Under the pieces are notes generated by a model. The model was given only the letters and a program-made list of their open reading frames with translations, was not told the origin of the DNA and did no database searches. This document shows, one piece after another, positions 1-11,895 of a stretch of DNA of 64,000 nucleotides. A program made the position numbers and the translations under genes. The DNA comes from Acanthococcus lagerstroemiae (Eukaryota; Arthropoda; Insecta; Hemiptera; Eriococcidae). Location of the stretch: NCBI GenBank assembly GCA_031841125.1, contig CM063110.1, positions 50,505,946 to 50,569,945 on the forward strand, in the 5' to 3' direction. Each line of letters begins with the position of its first letter. Position 1 is the first letter of the stretch.

Positions 1-341
1 ATCGACGCTTTGGTTTGAAAATCACGTAAGTCCAGTATCATCAAATTGAGATAAACAGTTTTTCTTGATATAAAAAAGATGAGGAATCTTAATTTGAAAA
101 TTTCGTAAGTCTAAAATGCACAGTAGCGCTCCAAGTGGACGATTTAAAAACACGTAAGTCGGCGAGGAAATATTTTAACTTTGAAATCTATGTAAGTCCG
201 ACATACAAGTTTTCCATTCTCAATTGTGTTCAGCTATAGTTCGACTTACGAGAGTTTCAAAGTAATGTACGACATACGAGTTTTTCATCCTTAATTCTGT
301 TAAGCGGTAGTTTTACTTACGAGTGTTTCAAAGTGAATTAT
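1..341. repeat. Short-motif array, direct then inverted
   Basis: A motif of the form TTTGAAA-N3-CGTAAGTC recurs near 14, 93, 141 and 180, and then in inverted form (CTTACGAGNGTTTCAAA) near 245 and 315. The inverted copies lie in a roughly 72-bp unit present twice (about 198-269 and 270-341) with moderate divergence. No coding frame is supported. The left edge is cut by the window, so this may be the end of a longer satellite or the subterminal repeats of a DNA element. Confidence 0.6.
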
Positions 342-411
342 TCCAAAGAACGCATACCTATTGATTCTACAAAAGTGGCATCACATACAAGCCTTGAAAC
401 CAGTAATGCTT

Positions 412-954
412 CATGACACTCACCTGTTCTGAGATAATTTGCTTCATTGAATGTGGTAAGCTAGTCTCAGAATAGGATGTCGCACTGAGAAAAAAGGTTA
501 GTCCATGTAAGTAAAGACAATTAGTACGCCGGTCTATTCTGGATTCCAGGTCAGAATTACTGAATTCTTGAATCAAAATTACGAGTACTACAATTTGTCA
601 TCCCCTCGGTATTGATGCGATGCCCGAAAGGGTAGTTTCCAGTGCCGGGCCTGCGGTGTCTCAGGGGCCACTTTGGCATACGGGCATCGCCATACGACCC
701 ACCACACCACTATAATTTGTCAGTATGATTGAATAAATCCAGTCATATTGACTTATGAATTCTCAGTAGACCGACAGTATTAATTTTGTTTTGTCACAAA
801 GACTAACCTTTTTTCATCTAAGTTGCCTGTTCAGTGATAATTTTTCACATTCAATGTGGTAAATTATCAGAGAACAGGTGGAGGTGCTATTTTTCATTAT
901 TCCATAATAAGTTCTTCATTGACCTTTATGATAATTCTTATAGATAATATTAGG
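412..954. repeat. Diverged duplication carrying two hairpins
   Basis: A hairpin at about 422-476 has arms CCTGTTCTGAGA and TCTCAGAATAGG around a loop containing TGAATGTGGTAA. A second at about 828-882 has arms CCTGTTC-N4-ATAATTT and AAATTAT-N4-GAACAGG around a loop with CAATGTGGTAA. The flank after the second (ACAGGTGGAGGTGCT onward) recurs diverged near 2308-2395. The rest of the interval is non-coding, apart from the SINE-related segment at 601-712. Confidence 0.5.
601..712 (+). mobile_element. SINE-body fragment (family C)
   Basis: Contains GATGCCCGAAAGGGTAGTTT, then a GC-rich stretch with GGTGTCTCAGGGGCCACTT and CATCGCCATACG. The same order of blocks occurs at 52040-52215 and, in reverse, at 42335-42535. 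The CGAAAGGG core also matches the 3' half of the SINEs at 20839 and 45993. No tRNA-like promoter boxes are visible here, so this looks like a 5'-truncated copy. Confidence 0.5.
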
Positions 955-956
955 TA

Positions 957-1998
957 GGGTAAATCGTCCACTTTTGGCCAGGTTAAGGAGATTCTTCAAC
1001 TTTGAACGCCATTTAAAAATACAAGAACCAGTTTTCTTCCATGAAATTTGTCGTATCATCATTGTTTATGTTCTGAAGGACTGGGAGACTGTTCATCTGC
1101 TCATATAAATTATTCACCTGTCTAGTAACTGAAAATAGAAAATCTTTGGCCAGTTTTGCTATCTATAGCCCACATCATTACCATTTTTGGCCCCATGGAT
1201 TATATTTCATTTGAAGGACTGAATTTTTACACGTTTAAGCTGAAATAAGCTTGGAAAGTAGTACAGGAGTGCAAATAGAATATATTAGACGTATTTCTTC
1301 GTGAAAGAATAGTACTTCCAAAATAATAAGTTGCATTTTATAATCATATTATTCATAAAAAGAAATCTCACATTTCTGATACGTCATTTCTTATTCGTAA
1401 ATTGCTTAAAAATTATTGGTATGTGTCTTCTTATTTTTTGTGCGACACTTTAGTGGTGACATGAAGAAGAATCTGCGAATATTATGAGAAATTTTCAGCT
1501 TTTCTAACTCGTTCATATCAAAGGGTGGCCAAAAATGGATTAGGACTGTACCCATCTTTGGACAGGTTGCTGGCCAAAGATAGTGAAATCATTAAATTCG
1601 AGAACCTCACTTGGCCATGCCTCTTAATTAATGAAAAACAGAGCAAAAACCAATTGTTTAAAACAAAATCCGTTACTCATGCTATGAATAAGTAGACAAA
1701 TACATTGTCTAGTGCAATTACCGCCTGGAAGTGTTCGTATGACGATCTTTCTAATTGCTGGATTTTTGAGAGTTTTGATAAAAAATCACTGAAGTCTTAA
1801 AGTCCGCCACAGATATTTTTTTTTTTAAAGAATGGGTAACGTAAACTTGAAAATACAACACATCATATACACGGCAGTGTTCACTGATTTCATTGTGCAA
1901 AAATCACATTCCCAGTGTTACCCAGTCCTTATTTGCTAGCAGATTTATGAGAAACCTGGCCAAAGATGGTACCCTGGCCAAAAGTGGACGATTTACCC
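957..1998. mobile_element. TA-flanked DNA transposon, non-autonomous, 1.04 kb
   Basis: Perfect terminal inverted repeats of at least 26 bp begin GGGTAAATCGTCCACTTTTG at the left and appear as the exact reverse complement at the right. Each end is flanked by TA (955-956 and 1999-2000), as expected for Tc1/mariner/pogo target duplication. Further GGCCAAA/TTTGGCC blocks recur inside. There is no transposase frame, so the element must have been moved in trans. Identical terminal repeats suggest a comparatively recent insertion. Confidence 0.8.
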
Positions 1999-2034
1999 TA
2001 TCTAACACTGTTCTAGTCTTCTTAGTTAGCCTAC

Positions 2035-2267
2035 CCCGATCTGCAAAATCAGCGTCAAAAGACACTCTTGACACTCTTTTTGAGTCAAAATAGTGTCGGT
2101 CCTTGGCCGACTTGTACAGCAGAATTGATCCGTCAAAAGTGTGTCAAGAAGTTGAAAATGCGTTGGAGTGCTCTGATTGGTTGAATAATTGTCAAAATGT
2201 CAAAATACCGTGTCAAAATTCGCAAAATTGACGCAGGTCAAAATTGTGTCAATCTTTGTAGATCGGG
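2035..2267. mobile_element. Short inverted-repeat element (MITE)
   Basis: The left end CCCGATCTGCAAAAT and the right end ATCTTTGTAGATCGGG form imperfect terminal inverted repeats. The interior is rich in GTCAAAA/TTGACAC blocks in both orientations, giving a foldback structure. ACACTGTT occurs on both sides (2005-2012 and 2268-2277 region) and could be an old 8-bp target duplication, but the left copy stands about 22 bp away from the terminal repeat. No coding potential. Confidence 0.5.
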
Positions 2268-4440
2268 ACACTGTTAAGTTTTGCATTTTACTCAATTTAA
2301 AAAATGAACAGGTGGAGATTCTATTTGTCATTATTCCATAAGTTTTTCATTGACCATCACGATAATTTTTTACGTAATATTAAGTAACTGTACAAGTTTA
2401 GTTTGCTCAGTTACTATATATTAAGTTTTGCATTTTCTTCAATTTGCAAAATATCTACAATTATTTTTCAGTCCTTTGCAATAATTTTAGCGTTGTTCTT
2501 TATAGAAAAAAGATGATGAAAGAAGATGACTTGTCTACCTGAATTTCACTTAAAACAGGTTTAAGTTGCTGTATAAATGCAATAAAATTACATACTTTTA
2601 TTGTCACAATTAACTACACGTATTTCAGGAATTTATTAATTATACTTGATTTCCTATCGTGGAGAACTTGTGAAAAATTTGATGTCCACTAGCTCTGAGA
2701 AAGAAATACTCGCAACTCTTTGAACACATTTGAAAGCAATGTATGTCGAGTAAACTTTAAAGTGGAAATAATCGTAACTCCCTGAAATACTCTACCCCTG
2801 TGATACTCGTACACTGCAAAACCAAACTAAAAATACAATTATAACTTACGGTCGACAAATTATTTACACGTACATTAATCTTCAATCAAGTAATCTGATA
2901 TGATGGAAAATGTGACGGTAAACAAATTTTCTAGTACAGAAATTCCGTCTAAAGCCTTTCATTCCGAGATATGGGCAAAAAATGTGACTTTTTTATTTTT
3001 GACGAAGTTTTTTGGCCAATGATTAGGCTTAGGCTAACTTTCACGTGAACCATCTTTAGTAAAATTTCATGAGGAACCATTTTGGATTAGGAAATTTTTC
3101 TCTAGGAATTCAATTTCTTGAGATATGGGCTAAAAACCGATTTTGGGGGGCTAAAACGTGTCACAAAAGATGAAGCACAGGGTTTGGGGGTGTCAACTTT
3201 AAGGGGTTGTTTCTAACACCTAACTCTGCAAATGCCACCAAAAATTAGCTCCCCCCAAAAAAAAAAATGTTTAGATTGCCATTTTTATTGTAAGATTCGC
3301 CTTTAATAGTAGACGAGGTGTAGACTTGTCGAGTTTGTGTATACAGACAGAAGGTACCTGCCCTTAACGCTATGCTAAGGGAGAATGACGATGGTTGGCA
3401 AAGTAATTAACCTATTAGGGTTTTGACTGGGAGGGGTGGAAAAGGAAGGATTGAAGTACGTATTCCTTGACCTCACTTATGAGATACTTGATTTAGTGTC
3501 GAGCTTTAAGCTCATTAATGTCGTGTGCGGTATTGGGAGCCCCTCCTGATGTGTCCCTAACAACGCCAGCTTGTGTTTTTTGTTTTTTAAAGGATATCTC
3601 AGGAATCTTATGAAGTGTTCTTGGGGCGTAAATCAGCGACAGGAAAAAAAGTGGCCAGGGGACAATTTACCGCCCAACAACGACAAAATTTCAGTTTAAA
3701 TCAGAAGTTTTATTCAGAAAATATAATCTCGTACAGTTCGACGTGGTATGTTGTACTCGTACTAACATACTAAGCACTCGCAGCATTTGTAGACAACTTT
3801 CCTTCACGAATTTCTGCTTGTTATTACTCCATAATCGCCGCTTTCTATTCTTAAACAAAAAACAACAGTTGGCGTTATTAGCAGCAAGTACTACTGAACT
3901 TAAATCGCATGATTTAGTTCGAAGAAATCATTATTTTAAAAATTCTATGAGTGCAACATGTAGAGAAAAGGGATAAATTTACGATTCCTTGAAATGATAA
4001 CACATTCAGCGTACCTGGATGAAGTTTCGGTCCAGTATCTACATGTATCACTTACCGAGAAATAAGTAAGTGGTGTAGTTAGGAACCTGGCGTATTTCGG
4101 GGCAAGTACCTTACAAGGTGTTTTACATGAATTTGTCCCCCCTCTTCTTTTCTATCGTAAAGTCAAATATTCTCAGAATAAAAATGAATCTTCAAAAAAA
4201 AAAAACGAGAAACACAATAATTGCAAAAATCAAAACTGAAGATGATAGGTACAGAAACCCATGTTCACAGACATTACAATAAATGACCGAAGCTATTCGA
4301 TGGACATGAAACTAAACAAATCGAAATGAAAAATGGAAAAATGAATGAATAGAATGAAGGTCAATAAAACGAAATCACGACCAGTTATTAGCGTCCACAG
4401 CTACAAAAAATATTACCCGTATTTAACTCACCAGGCTACT
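2268..4440. other. AT-rich sequence without recognised gene
   Basis: About 2280-2480 is a diverged copy of the flank seen at 836-954. Around 3100-3260 there are G-, C- and A-homopolymer runs. No frame shows a recognisable domain and I see no RNA gene. Confidence 0.5.
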
Positions 4441-4462
4441 GATTGTTGAGCTCAACTACATA

Positions 4463-4550
4463 TTTACGGGGAATTGAGTATGCAATTTCATATGCAGTGT
4501 AGCCGAATGCTGTGTTTACGGCGAATCGAGTATGCAATTTCATATACATA
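4463..4550. repeat. 53-bp direct duplication
   Basis: TTTACGGGGAATTGAGTATG followed by CAATTTCATATGCA at 4463 repeats at 4516 as TTTACGGCGAATCGAGTATG with CAATTTCATATACA. Two diverged copies are present; no function is evident. Confidence 0.7.
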
Positions 4551-5643
4551 CCGATACTGATGAACAGTACGGGTTATAAACAGATAATCCCACCATCTTT
4601 TTTCTCTGAACGCGAAGTCGGATCGATGCGGAGTAAACGAGGAACTGCAAGTGAAAAGTCTAGTTTCTTTTTGGGTGAACAAATTTTTTATCCTCAAAAA
4701 AAGAGTGTCTGTTTCTCCAGCCCCATAAGTGTTGTGTATTTCACCTTCAAAATTTTTTATTTCGTTTATATAGGTTTATACAGGACAGCCCTCCTGTACA
4801 GTAATCATTGAGGGGTAATTCCGAGGGCAAGGGAAATGCAGGCCCCGAAATGGGCATATTTTTTTCCCGGACAAGTTTCAGTTGATGGTATACTCGAGCT
4901 CCTATTTCGGAGAGATGAAAATTTTTTACCTGAGGAAACACTAGACCTGATCACTTGGAGGTCCGTGTATGTCCCGTGAAGATTTTACTTCAAAAAGAGG
5001 TGGATTCATTTGTGAAACACCCTGTATATAAGAGCGAGATTGAGAAATAAAGAGGTTGATCCGAAAATAACAGAAACGTCTTGCAGGTAGTTACTATGAT
5101 ATACGCCAGTGTTGGTGTATATTACCAGAATCGCGCGATTTTGCCCATTTTCCAAAATTTGTCATCCGATATTATATATGAGAGGAGTATAATAAGTTCG
5201 TACAGGTACCTTTTATCCCATGAATTATTATACCCCTTTATTGTGTAATCGTGTTTGCGGACGAAAATATAACGCATTCGGAAATATGAGATTTAGTATT
5301 TCGAGAGCTGAGTTCGTCGTATATTACGTCGACCTAAACCGCTATACTTTTTTGTGACATCTTTTATTGTATTCGAAATGTAATTATCGAATATTCGAAA
5401 ATGTATCGATAAATGGTGCGACCGTCCGACTGGAAATAACGGAATATGGACGGTGATGGCAAATGCTCTGGCTAGTGGCGGTGCCTGGAAATGTAGACAA
5501 AAAATAATGTTTAAGTACGGACTTTATAAGCTGTTCACTATTTCTGCTGTTCACTATTTCTCCTTATCTACTGATGATAAAACGGAACCGGAAGAGAATC
5601 ATGAATGGAGGAAGGGGCACAGTTCAAAGATCTGACAACTGAC
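4551..5643. other. Non-coding interval
   Basis: No recognisable gene. ACACCCTGTATATA near 5020-5033 resembles the tips of Tc1/mariner-like elements common in insect genomes, but no partner end was found. Confidence 0.4.
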
Positions 5644-5939
5644 CTATGTCTGTTGTAAATTCGAATCTTGTTGCGGAGGGTAGGTCAGTCGGAATGCGGG
5701 TTGGTAACCGACTGATACAATCTTCCGAACTATTAGGAGTAAACTTATTATGCCACTACACACTGCACCTACTTTCTTGATGAGAGACGCTGAGAACACA
5801 ACTAAGCAGGACCTTGAAATGCTAAAATTCTGTTTCCTGATCATCCGTTCTGTCCCAAGCAGTAGGAGGTCCTCCAATTTTTCTCTTTCTAGTGAAAAGA
5901 TATCAAGCAGCCTATCGAAATTGTTTGTTTTTTGCTTCG
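5644..5939 (-). CDS. Candidate terminal exon of a gustatory-type receptor
   Basis: On the minus strand a consensus acceptor (TTCGCATTCAG) ends at 5940. The frame that follows begins AKQKTNNFDRLLDIF, then a REKLEDLLLLG helix, FSISRSCLVVFSASLI, and a hydrophobic segment VGAVCSGIISLLLIV. The order (A-K-x-T, amphipathic helix, F-S/T-x-x-x-x-V-F-S, hydrophobic TM7) is what insect gustatory receptors of the 7tm_7 family show at their C-terminus. The usual TYLVxLxQF tail is not conserved and the frame continues about 25 codons further. No upstream exons were found, so it may be a pseudogene or a chance likeness. Confidence 0.28.
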
Positions 5940-6114
5940 CTGAATGCGAATATCCTATCAGGTAGAGATGTCTGATCCAGCCATCCCTGATTTTGATCCT
6001 AAAATGAAGATTTCTTACTTCAAATTGACGACAGTGGCTTGGCTTTAAAATGTCGAAATAGAGGTTGTTTGGTGCTTGATTTCGAAAACTGCCGTAAGAT
6101 TTCAACACTTAAAA

Positions 6115-8185
6115 TTTAAATTTCATTTTTGGGAGTCGCAAAACCGATTTGAGGTGTAGAATAAAAGTCTCGAAACACGGGGTCTTTCCGGCCATTTTGT
6201 TTAAATATCCGACCAGATTTTACATTCAGGGACCTGGGACCTAAATTTCGCGGTGAAAAATTATAGTCATTCTTGCTCTTAAATCCAAATTTATTTTCAT
6301 GCACATTTCCGAGATAAAAATGTTCAATGGAATACAAATTTATGAAAAGATTGAATTTCCTCTTTCGTCGCCGCATAGTGGGTTCGAACACAAGTTGAAA
6401 TGGGCGAATTAACTGGACCTGAAGAAGTGATAGAGAACTAAAATCTAAGTTTAGGTTTTTGGTTGCCAATTTCAGTCATTACATCACATTTTTGTTGCGA
6501 ACCTTAACCAGGATTTGTACAATCTAAATCTCAGTGCACAGTTTTCTCAGTTTTTTAAATTTTGAATTGAAAAATTTAGAATTTCAGTACGTAATTAGAA
6601 AACTTGTTGCAACAAAGATACGAATTAGTAGTGAGAAATTGAAAATTCTCTATTTTCATCTCATGTAAGAGAAAAATGGACTCGACCTCAAGAATCGAGG
6701 AAAGGTATCAAAATTGAAAACCTTGGTCGAAGATTTCGAATGTTATTGTATAATCTTATTTCGTGTCGGATTGAGACCTCTAAATTTATATTTTACAACG
6801 AAAAATTCTGTATTGTTATGTATTATGTATATTTTATCTATTGAGAAGGATTAAATTGAAATTTATATTTGTCAAAAAAAAAATTCTTTATGGCAGCTAG
6901 TTGAATTACAAAAAGATAGATAGGTAATCGAAACTTCAAATTTACGAAATTGAAAAAAGTACAAAATATTTCGTGGTTGCCGATTCTAAAATATGAAATT
7001 GTAAATCTTTTTTGCCAGGCTCCATCTAAGGTGTTAAAATCTGAGAAAATCCTATGCTTCTTATTTAAAATTTGAATTTTGGAAATTCAATGCAGAATTG
7101 GATCGAACACCTGATCAAATAATCACAATAATGGAGGACTAAAATTATCCCTATTTTGATATTCTTTCAACTTTTTAAATCAGTTCAAATGTATTTACTT
7201 TTGAGTTGTGTTCTGCGATCCTCTGTGCAATCTTGGATGAGAAATTTCGATTTATTTCCTCCCTTCTCAAGATGAAATTAAGATTTTGGGAGTTCAAGTT
7301 GAGAGCCAGATCAGAAACTTGATGCAATATTTGAAATGATCAAGAAGAGAAATTATTACTTCAGTAGTGTTCATAACAGTACCTACAGCGGTTAAATTTT
7401 GTGGCATTTGTTATCTGCGCAATGGGTTTTCAGGATGCTATTTTTTCGTAACACTTGACGATGTTCTCATTTATCAATGTATCTGATTTGAATGATCTGT
7501 TCTGGACGTCTTACGAGATAGACAGGTGGTGATTTCAGCGATGAAAACTATTTCATAGCTGTGTAAAGACATTACTGGCGTATTATTCTTGTTAAAACAT
7601 GACAAATTGACCTTAGAAGAGACTTAGAGAACTAGTAAAGGACCATAATGTTTCCGATCATCTTAGTAATCTATTTTGAAAAAATCTTTTTTTCGGTGTA
7701 GGTATCTAAAAAATTATTTTTCCATTAAACAGGTAGTTGAAAAAGCTGCCAAAATAACATAAGTGTATTATACGGACCTGAGCTAATGAGTAAATAGTCA
7801 GTGATTAATGAATGAAAGAGAAAGAAAGAATAGGAATGATGTTTTAAATGCAATATTAAGTAGGGAAAAAACAGAAGAGTAAGCGATCGAAGCAATCAAA
7901 AAATTTTTTGAGGCTACTGGAAAATTGGATAAAAGTAATCTAAAGTTATCTTTTTCTACTTATCAGTTCTAGTAGACACCCTGAAAACAGATATTACGAT
8001 ATAAGACGATTTCTAGGTGGGCGAACCGAGTACTTCTGTATAAGACTATGGAGATAAATTTTCAAACTTAAGCGATGAGTTATCTCACGTGGGACCTCAT
8101 GGGCCCATAAAAAGAAAATTAATGCGGCGTGGCAAATTAAGTAATCTTTCCAGTAATTGAAAGAACCTCAATAACTAAGTAATTA
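6115..8185. other. AT-rich, degenerate-repeat interval
   Basis: No gene recognised. A block around 7064-7140 (AATTTGAATTTTGGAAATTC, then GATCGAACACCTGATCAAA) is echoed about 204 bp later at 7268-7345 (AGATTTTGGGAGTTCAAGTT, then CAGATCAGAAACTTGATG), which suggests an old ~200-bp tandem unit. A similar TTTTGGGAGTCG block occurs at 6126. Confidence 0.4.
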
Positions 8186-8189
8186 ATGC

Positions 8190-8620
8190 TTACTCTGAGG
8201 TACTCTTATGGCATCATCGACTGCTCTGGTTCGCTCCTTATCAAGTCTTGTCTCGTCAGAGTGGAAGAACGCAGGTTTCCCAATATTTAGCTTCGTCTAA
8301 GTTTCAGAGATTCTTTTGACCATGATTGACAAATGGGTTACGTGTGCTTTATTGGAGCACGAGTGGATGAGACAATTGTCCGTGTACAAAGCTACGAACT
8401 CTTCCTATCGTTCTCATATTTTTTGTAACATCTTCATAAAACCACTAGGACTTTTGTCTGTCCCATAAGGAAGCTTTTTAAACATTTTGACACGTCTCTC
8501 GACACTAGAACGATACCCAAACCCATCGAGTTCTAATTGTAAGAACTCTTCATTCATGTCCAGGACGCTTAAAATTTTTGAGTCTGCAAATTGAATCAGG
8601 GCTAGAGATATGAGGTGAAA
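8190..8620 (-). pseudogene. Ty3/Gypsy reverse transcriptase fragment
   Basis: Translated right to left, one frame gives KILSVLDMNEEFLQLELDG (motif A region), then KLPYGTDKSPSGFMKMLQ (the LPFGL-x-x-x-P-x-x-F block), FVALYTDNCLIHS in place of F-x-x-VYVDDILI, then VKRISET and TRLDKERTRAVDD (the D-P-E-R-x-x-A-I block). This order is diagnostic of Gypsy-class RT. The catalytic YVDD has become YTDN and a stop interrupts the frame after MLQKI, so it is dead. No LTRs, protease or integrase were found nearby. Confidence 0.65.
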
Positions 8621-11600
8621 GCTTCACTTCTAGATACTAGTCATTTATTGAGTTCTGGAAAGTCAGTACGAGGTCTGATCTCATTGGCACTTTGAGCACC
8701 ACAACTGTAGGTAAAATGTTGGTGGAATTCTAGTCGACAACAATTCATAACTTCCACTTATTTTTACAGTCGCAAGCCAATCAGCTTTATACTCACATTT
8801 TGTCACGGTCGAGAATCTTTGTAACTGACGTAAAGACTTGTCTTAACCGCCTTTCAAAATTCATTTGGCGGCACTTCGGTGTATTTTCTTCGTCATGGAT
8901 CAGCTGTCAGCTGGGCATTGTCAGTTACTTCCTATGTGAAATTTGTTTCAAATTTAGATTGAGTTTCAGTTTAATGGGCTGCTGGCGTAGTGGTTTCTGT
9001 CTACAGATCAACAGATTCTCAGTTTGCAGAACATAAACATTATGTCTTCAAAGCATTCGGGATCTAACATAATGTCGTAATACAACTTCTACTACCTGTA
9101 ATTTAATCGAGATCACTATGCCTTAGGAGAAGTAGTAACTGGAATATGAATGCTGATGTTTGAATTCGGCGTTCTCTCGCGTTTGGAAAACTGTCTAAAT
9201 GAGACACTTTTCTGTTGTGAGTTGACCACGTGTAATCCTGGGTTTTCTATTTCAGTTCAGTGTATAAGATCAGTACTGATAAAAAAAAGCCGTACTGCCT
9301 TGGTCTAAAAGAATATTTAGAAGACAACCGAAGAAGCCCTGTGTAAAGAAAAACAGTACTTGAGGAATAAGTCCTTTTTTCTGATATCCAAGTACAAATT
9401 AGTAAACTTGTACTGCTTGTAACTGGAGCACTAGGAACTACCAAGAGTTAAGCTTATCGCGAACTTTATTATAATTCAGATATTTTGAATTTTATAATTT
9501 ATTGCATAAATATAAAAATCGGCTGTTAGCCATCCCTTTAATGAAATCTGTAATTATTTTTGAAAAATCCATTTAATGAAAATCCACTCGAAGTTCCGTA
9601 TGTATCGAGTTAGATATTATAAATCTGTATTCCGTATGTGTGGGAACCTCGGACGTGTTCTGAAAGACCGAGATAATTTCAAACAAAATTTTGTGTACAG
9701 AATTTGTATGATTGAGTCTTGCCTGTTGATCACTACCACTGTGGTAACTGAATATAAATCTCTGAAGTATAAGAAGGATCTGTAGTCAGAATCCAACAAA
9801 CTGGAGTAGCGAGCAAGACTGATGGACCAGCTTCAAAAATAAGGCGTCCTGTTAACGGCTTCAGGGAGCCGGCAAATGAGGTCCTAATTTCACAATGAAT
9901 CTATTATCAAGTTGAAGAGGTAAAAGTGAAAATATTCAGCTGGAAAATGGTAGTCTCGACGGTGAATGTGAGATTAATGACACAGTGAGCATTCCTTAAA
10001 TATTCTATTAAACCCTCCGTGTATGTGTATGTATATTTTGTCATACTTCCCTCTGCTTTCGCCAACATACCCAGGAAAGATGAAATTTTAATGAAACAAA
10101 TAACAGAATATCCAATTTTCTCCTGCTCTTTTATTTTTTTTAACAGCATTCAAAATCTCATTCTACTGTTTTGTACTTTTTTTATACCGCTTGTCGTTTT
10201 GTGTCGTGATTTATAATAACGAATAATGTCGCCCGCAAATTTTAGTTAACTTTTTTGTGTAAGGAACAGCAAGTCGTTTTTATAAATTAGGACGAACGAA
10301 TGGTGTACTAGTATATATGGTGTACGAGAGCAACTTGTAAAAAAACTTACATAAAAAAAAAGCGATATAATGTAGCACCAAACTGGAGAATTTTATTTTA
10401 AAACGTCGGCTTTGCAAAATGGTTTAAAGTGACGAGGTAACTGTTATTAATTTGTCGGATGTATGGCGCTCTCGTGGAATGGCCTCAAACCTCCAGCTAA
10501 CGTTTAATATAATGAGACCAGCAATTTCCAAAACGAGAATTCCGGCCGTTTCAATGAAATATGGAGTTTTCGGGTATAAAAAAGTCGTCTCTGGTAGGCG
10601 TGTTTTAAATGTGGTAAAAATTATGTTACTTCTGGTCGCGATAACGTGGGTGGAATTCTTGAAGTTGCAGGTGGAAATGTTCGGTTTTGAGGGAGCTACT
10701 TCGCCCTGTAGACAGATGTAGACATCTCCCGCGGTGGACTGTTACGAATGACCGAGTTGAGAGCACCGTGGATGTGGCTAGACAACTGGCTAGTAATTCG
10801 CATTATAATGTGAAATTTCTGGATCCTTGAATAACTTAAGATAACCTAGTATGGACTACATTCTATTTTATAGCTGTAAGTTAGCCCCTGTGAGCCTAAA
10901 AATGTTGCTAATGACCTTCAATGGTAGCCAAAGAATCATAGTATCACCCCTAAAAAAAAATTTCAAAAAAATTAAAATTAGATTTTCAATTTTTTTTTTT
11001 TTTTTTTGTAAATAATGTCATGATTTTAGGAAATCGAAAATTTCGGCTGCAATATGGACCACTTAAAAAGAAAACAGTCAAAATTTTAAAATATACGTTT
11101 AATATTAAATAATTTTGGTTAGAGAAAAACCGTTGAGTATCAAAAATTCAAATATTCACACATAATGCGTATTTTTTGGTTTTGCGCAGTCTTTAATGGC
11201 TGCATCACATAGTTCGGAAACTTTTTAATTTCCATTTTTTTTTAATGCTTGGAATAGCCGATTGCATTTTTTTCCGATTCATAATTTACGACTTCTTGCC
11301 ATCTGTAAAACCAGACCTAAAATAATTTTTGAGCTCATTTCCATGTTATGATAGGTGGTCCATGTTGAGGTACTAAAACAAACATTTTTCAAAATAACTT
11401 ACCGCCAGTTCTGAACCGTCAATCGAAAAACTCGATATAGCATTTGAATCATATTCCTTTGGACTAAAAATAACACATTCGAAAAAGTTTTCAATCATTT
11501 TTTCCAAAATTATGGCACAAAACGTACATGACTACAAAAAAGGTTTAAACGCATCAGATTTTTTTTTTTTTGCTTCCAAGTTTGAATGATCAGCGTGTAT

Positions 11601-11883
11601 CAAGATGGTACATCAAGGACAGTAGCTTAGATTTTTTGTCGGCAGGTTGTGCCATGAACAGACGACATTGGCGGATGGTCCATATTAAGAACCGGTTCAT
11701 ATTAGGCTCCTTTACCTTAACTAGGAAATTGATGGTGAATTATAGCTTAGGTCCGTAACGATGAAAGTCCTCGGGTTCGGGAAATTCGAAAATCGAGATC
11801 GTTTTTTCATTCGCAAAACTCTGATGTATTTCGGAGGGAGCAACAATGTTTACTACAAGTAACTGAGTGAATTCTACTTCGTT
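8621..11883. other. Interval without a recognised gene
   Basis: The first few hundred bases may be more of the decayed Gypsy element upstream of the RT, but no motif is secure. Around 11046, 11357 and 11673 the block AATATGGACCA / TGGTCCATATT occurs in opposite orientations, suggesting an old inverted-repeat element without clear ends. A T16 run lies near 10990. No frame has a recognisable domain. Confidence 0.4.
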
Positions 11884-11895
11884 AGTCTTACACCG

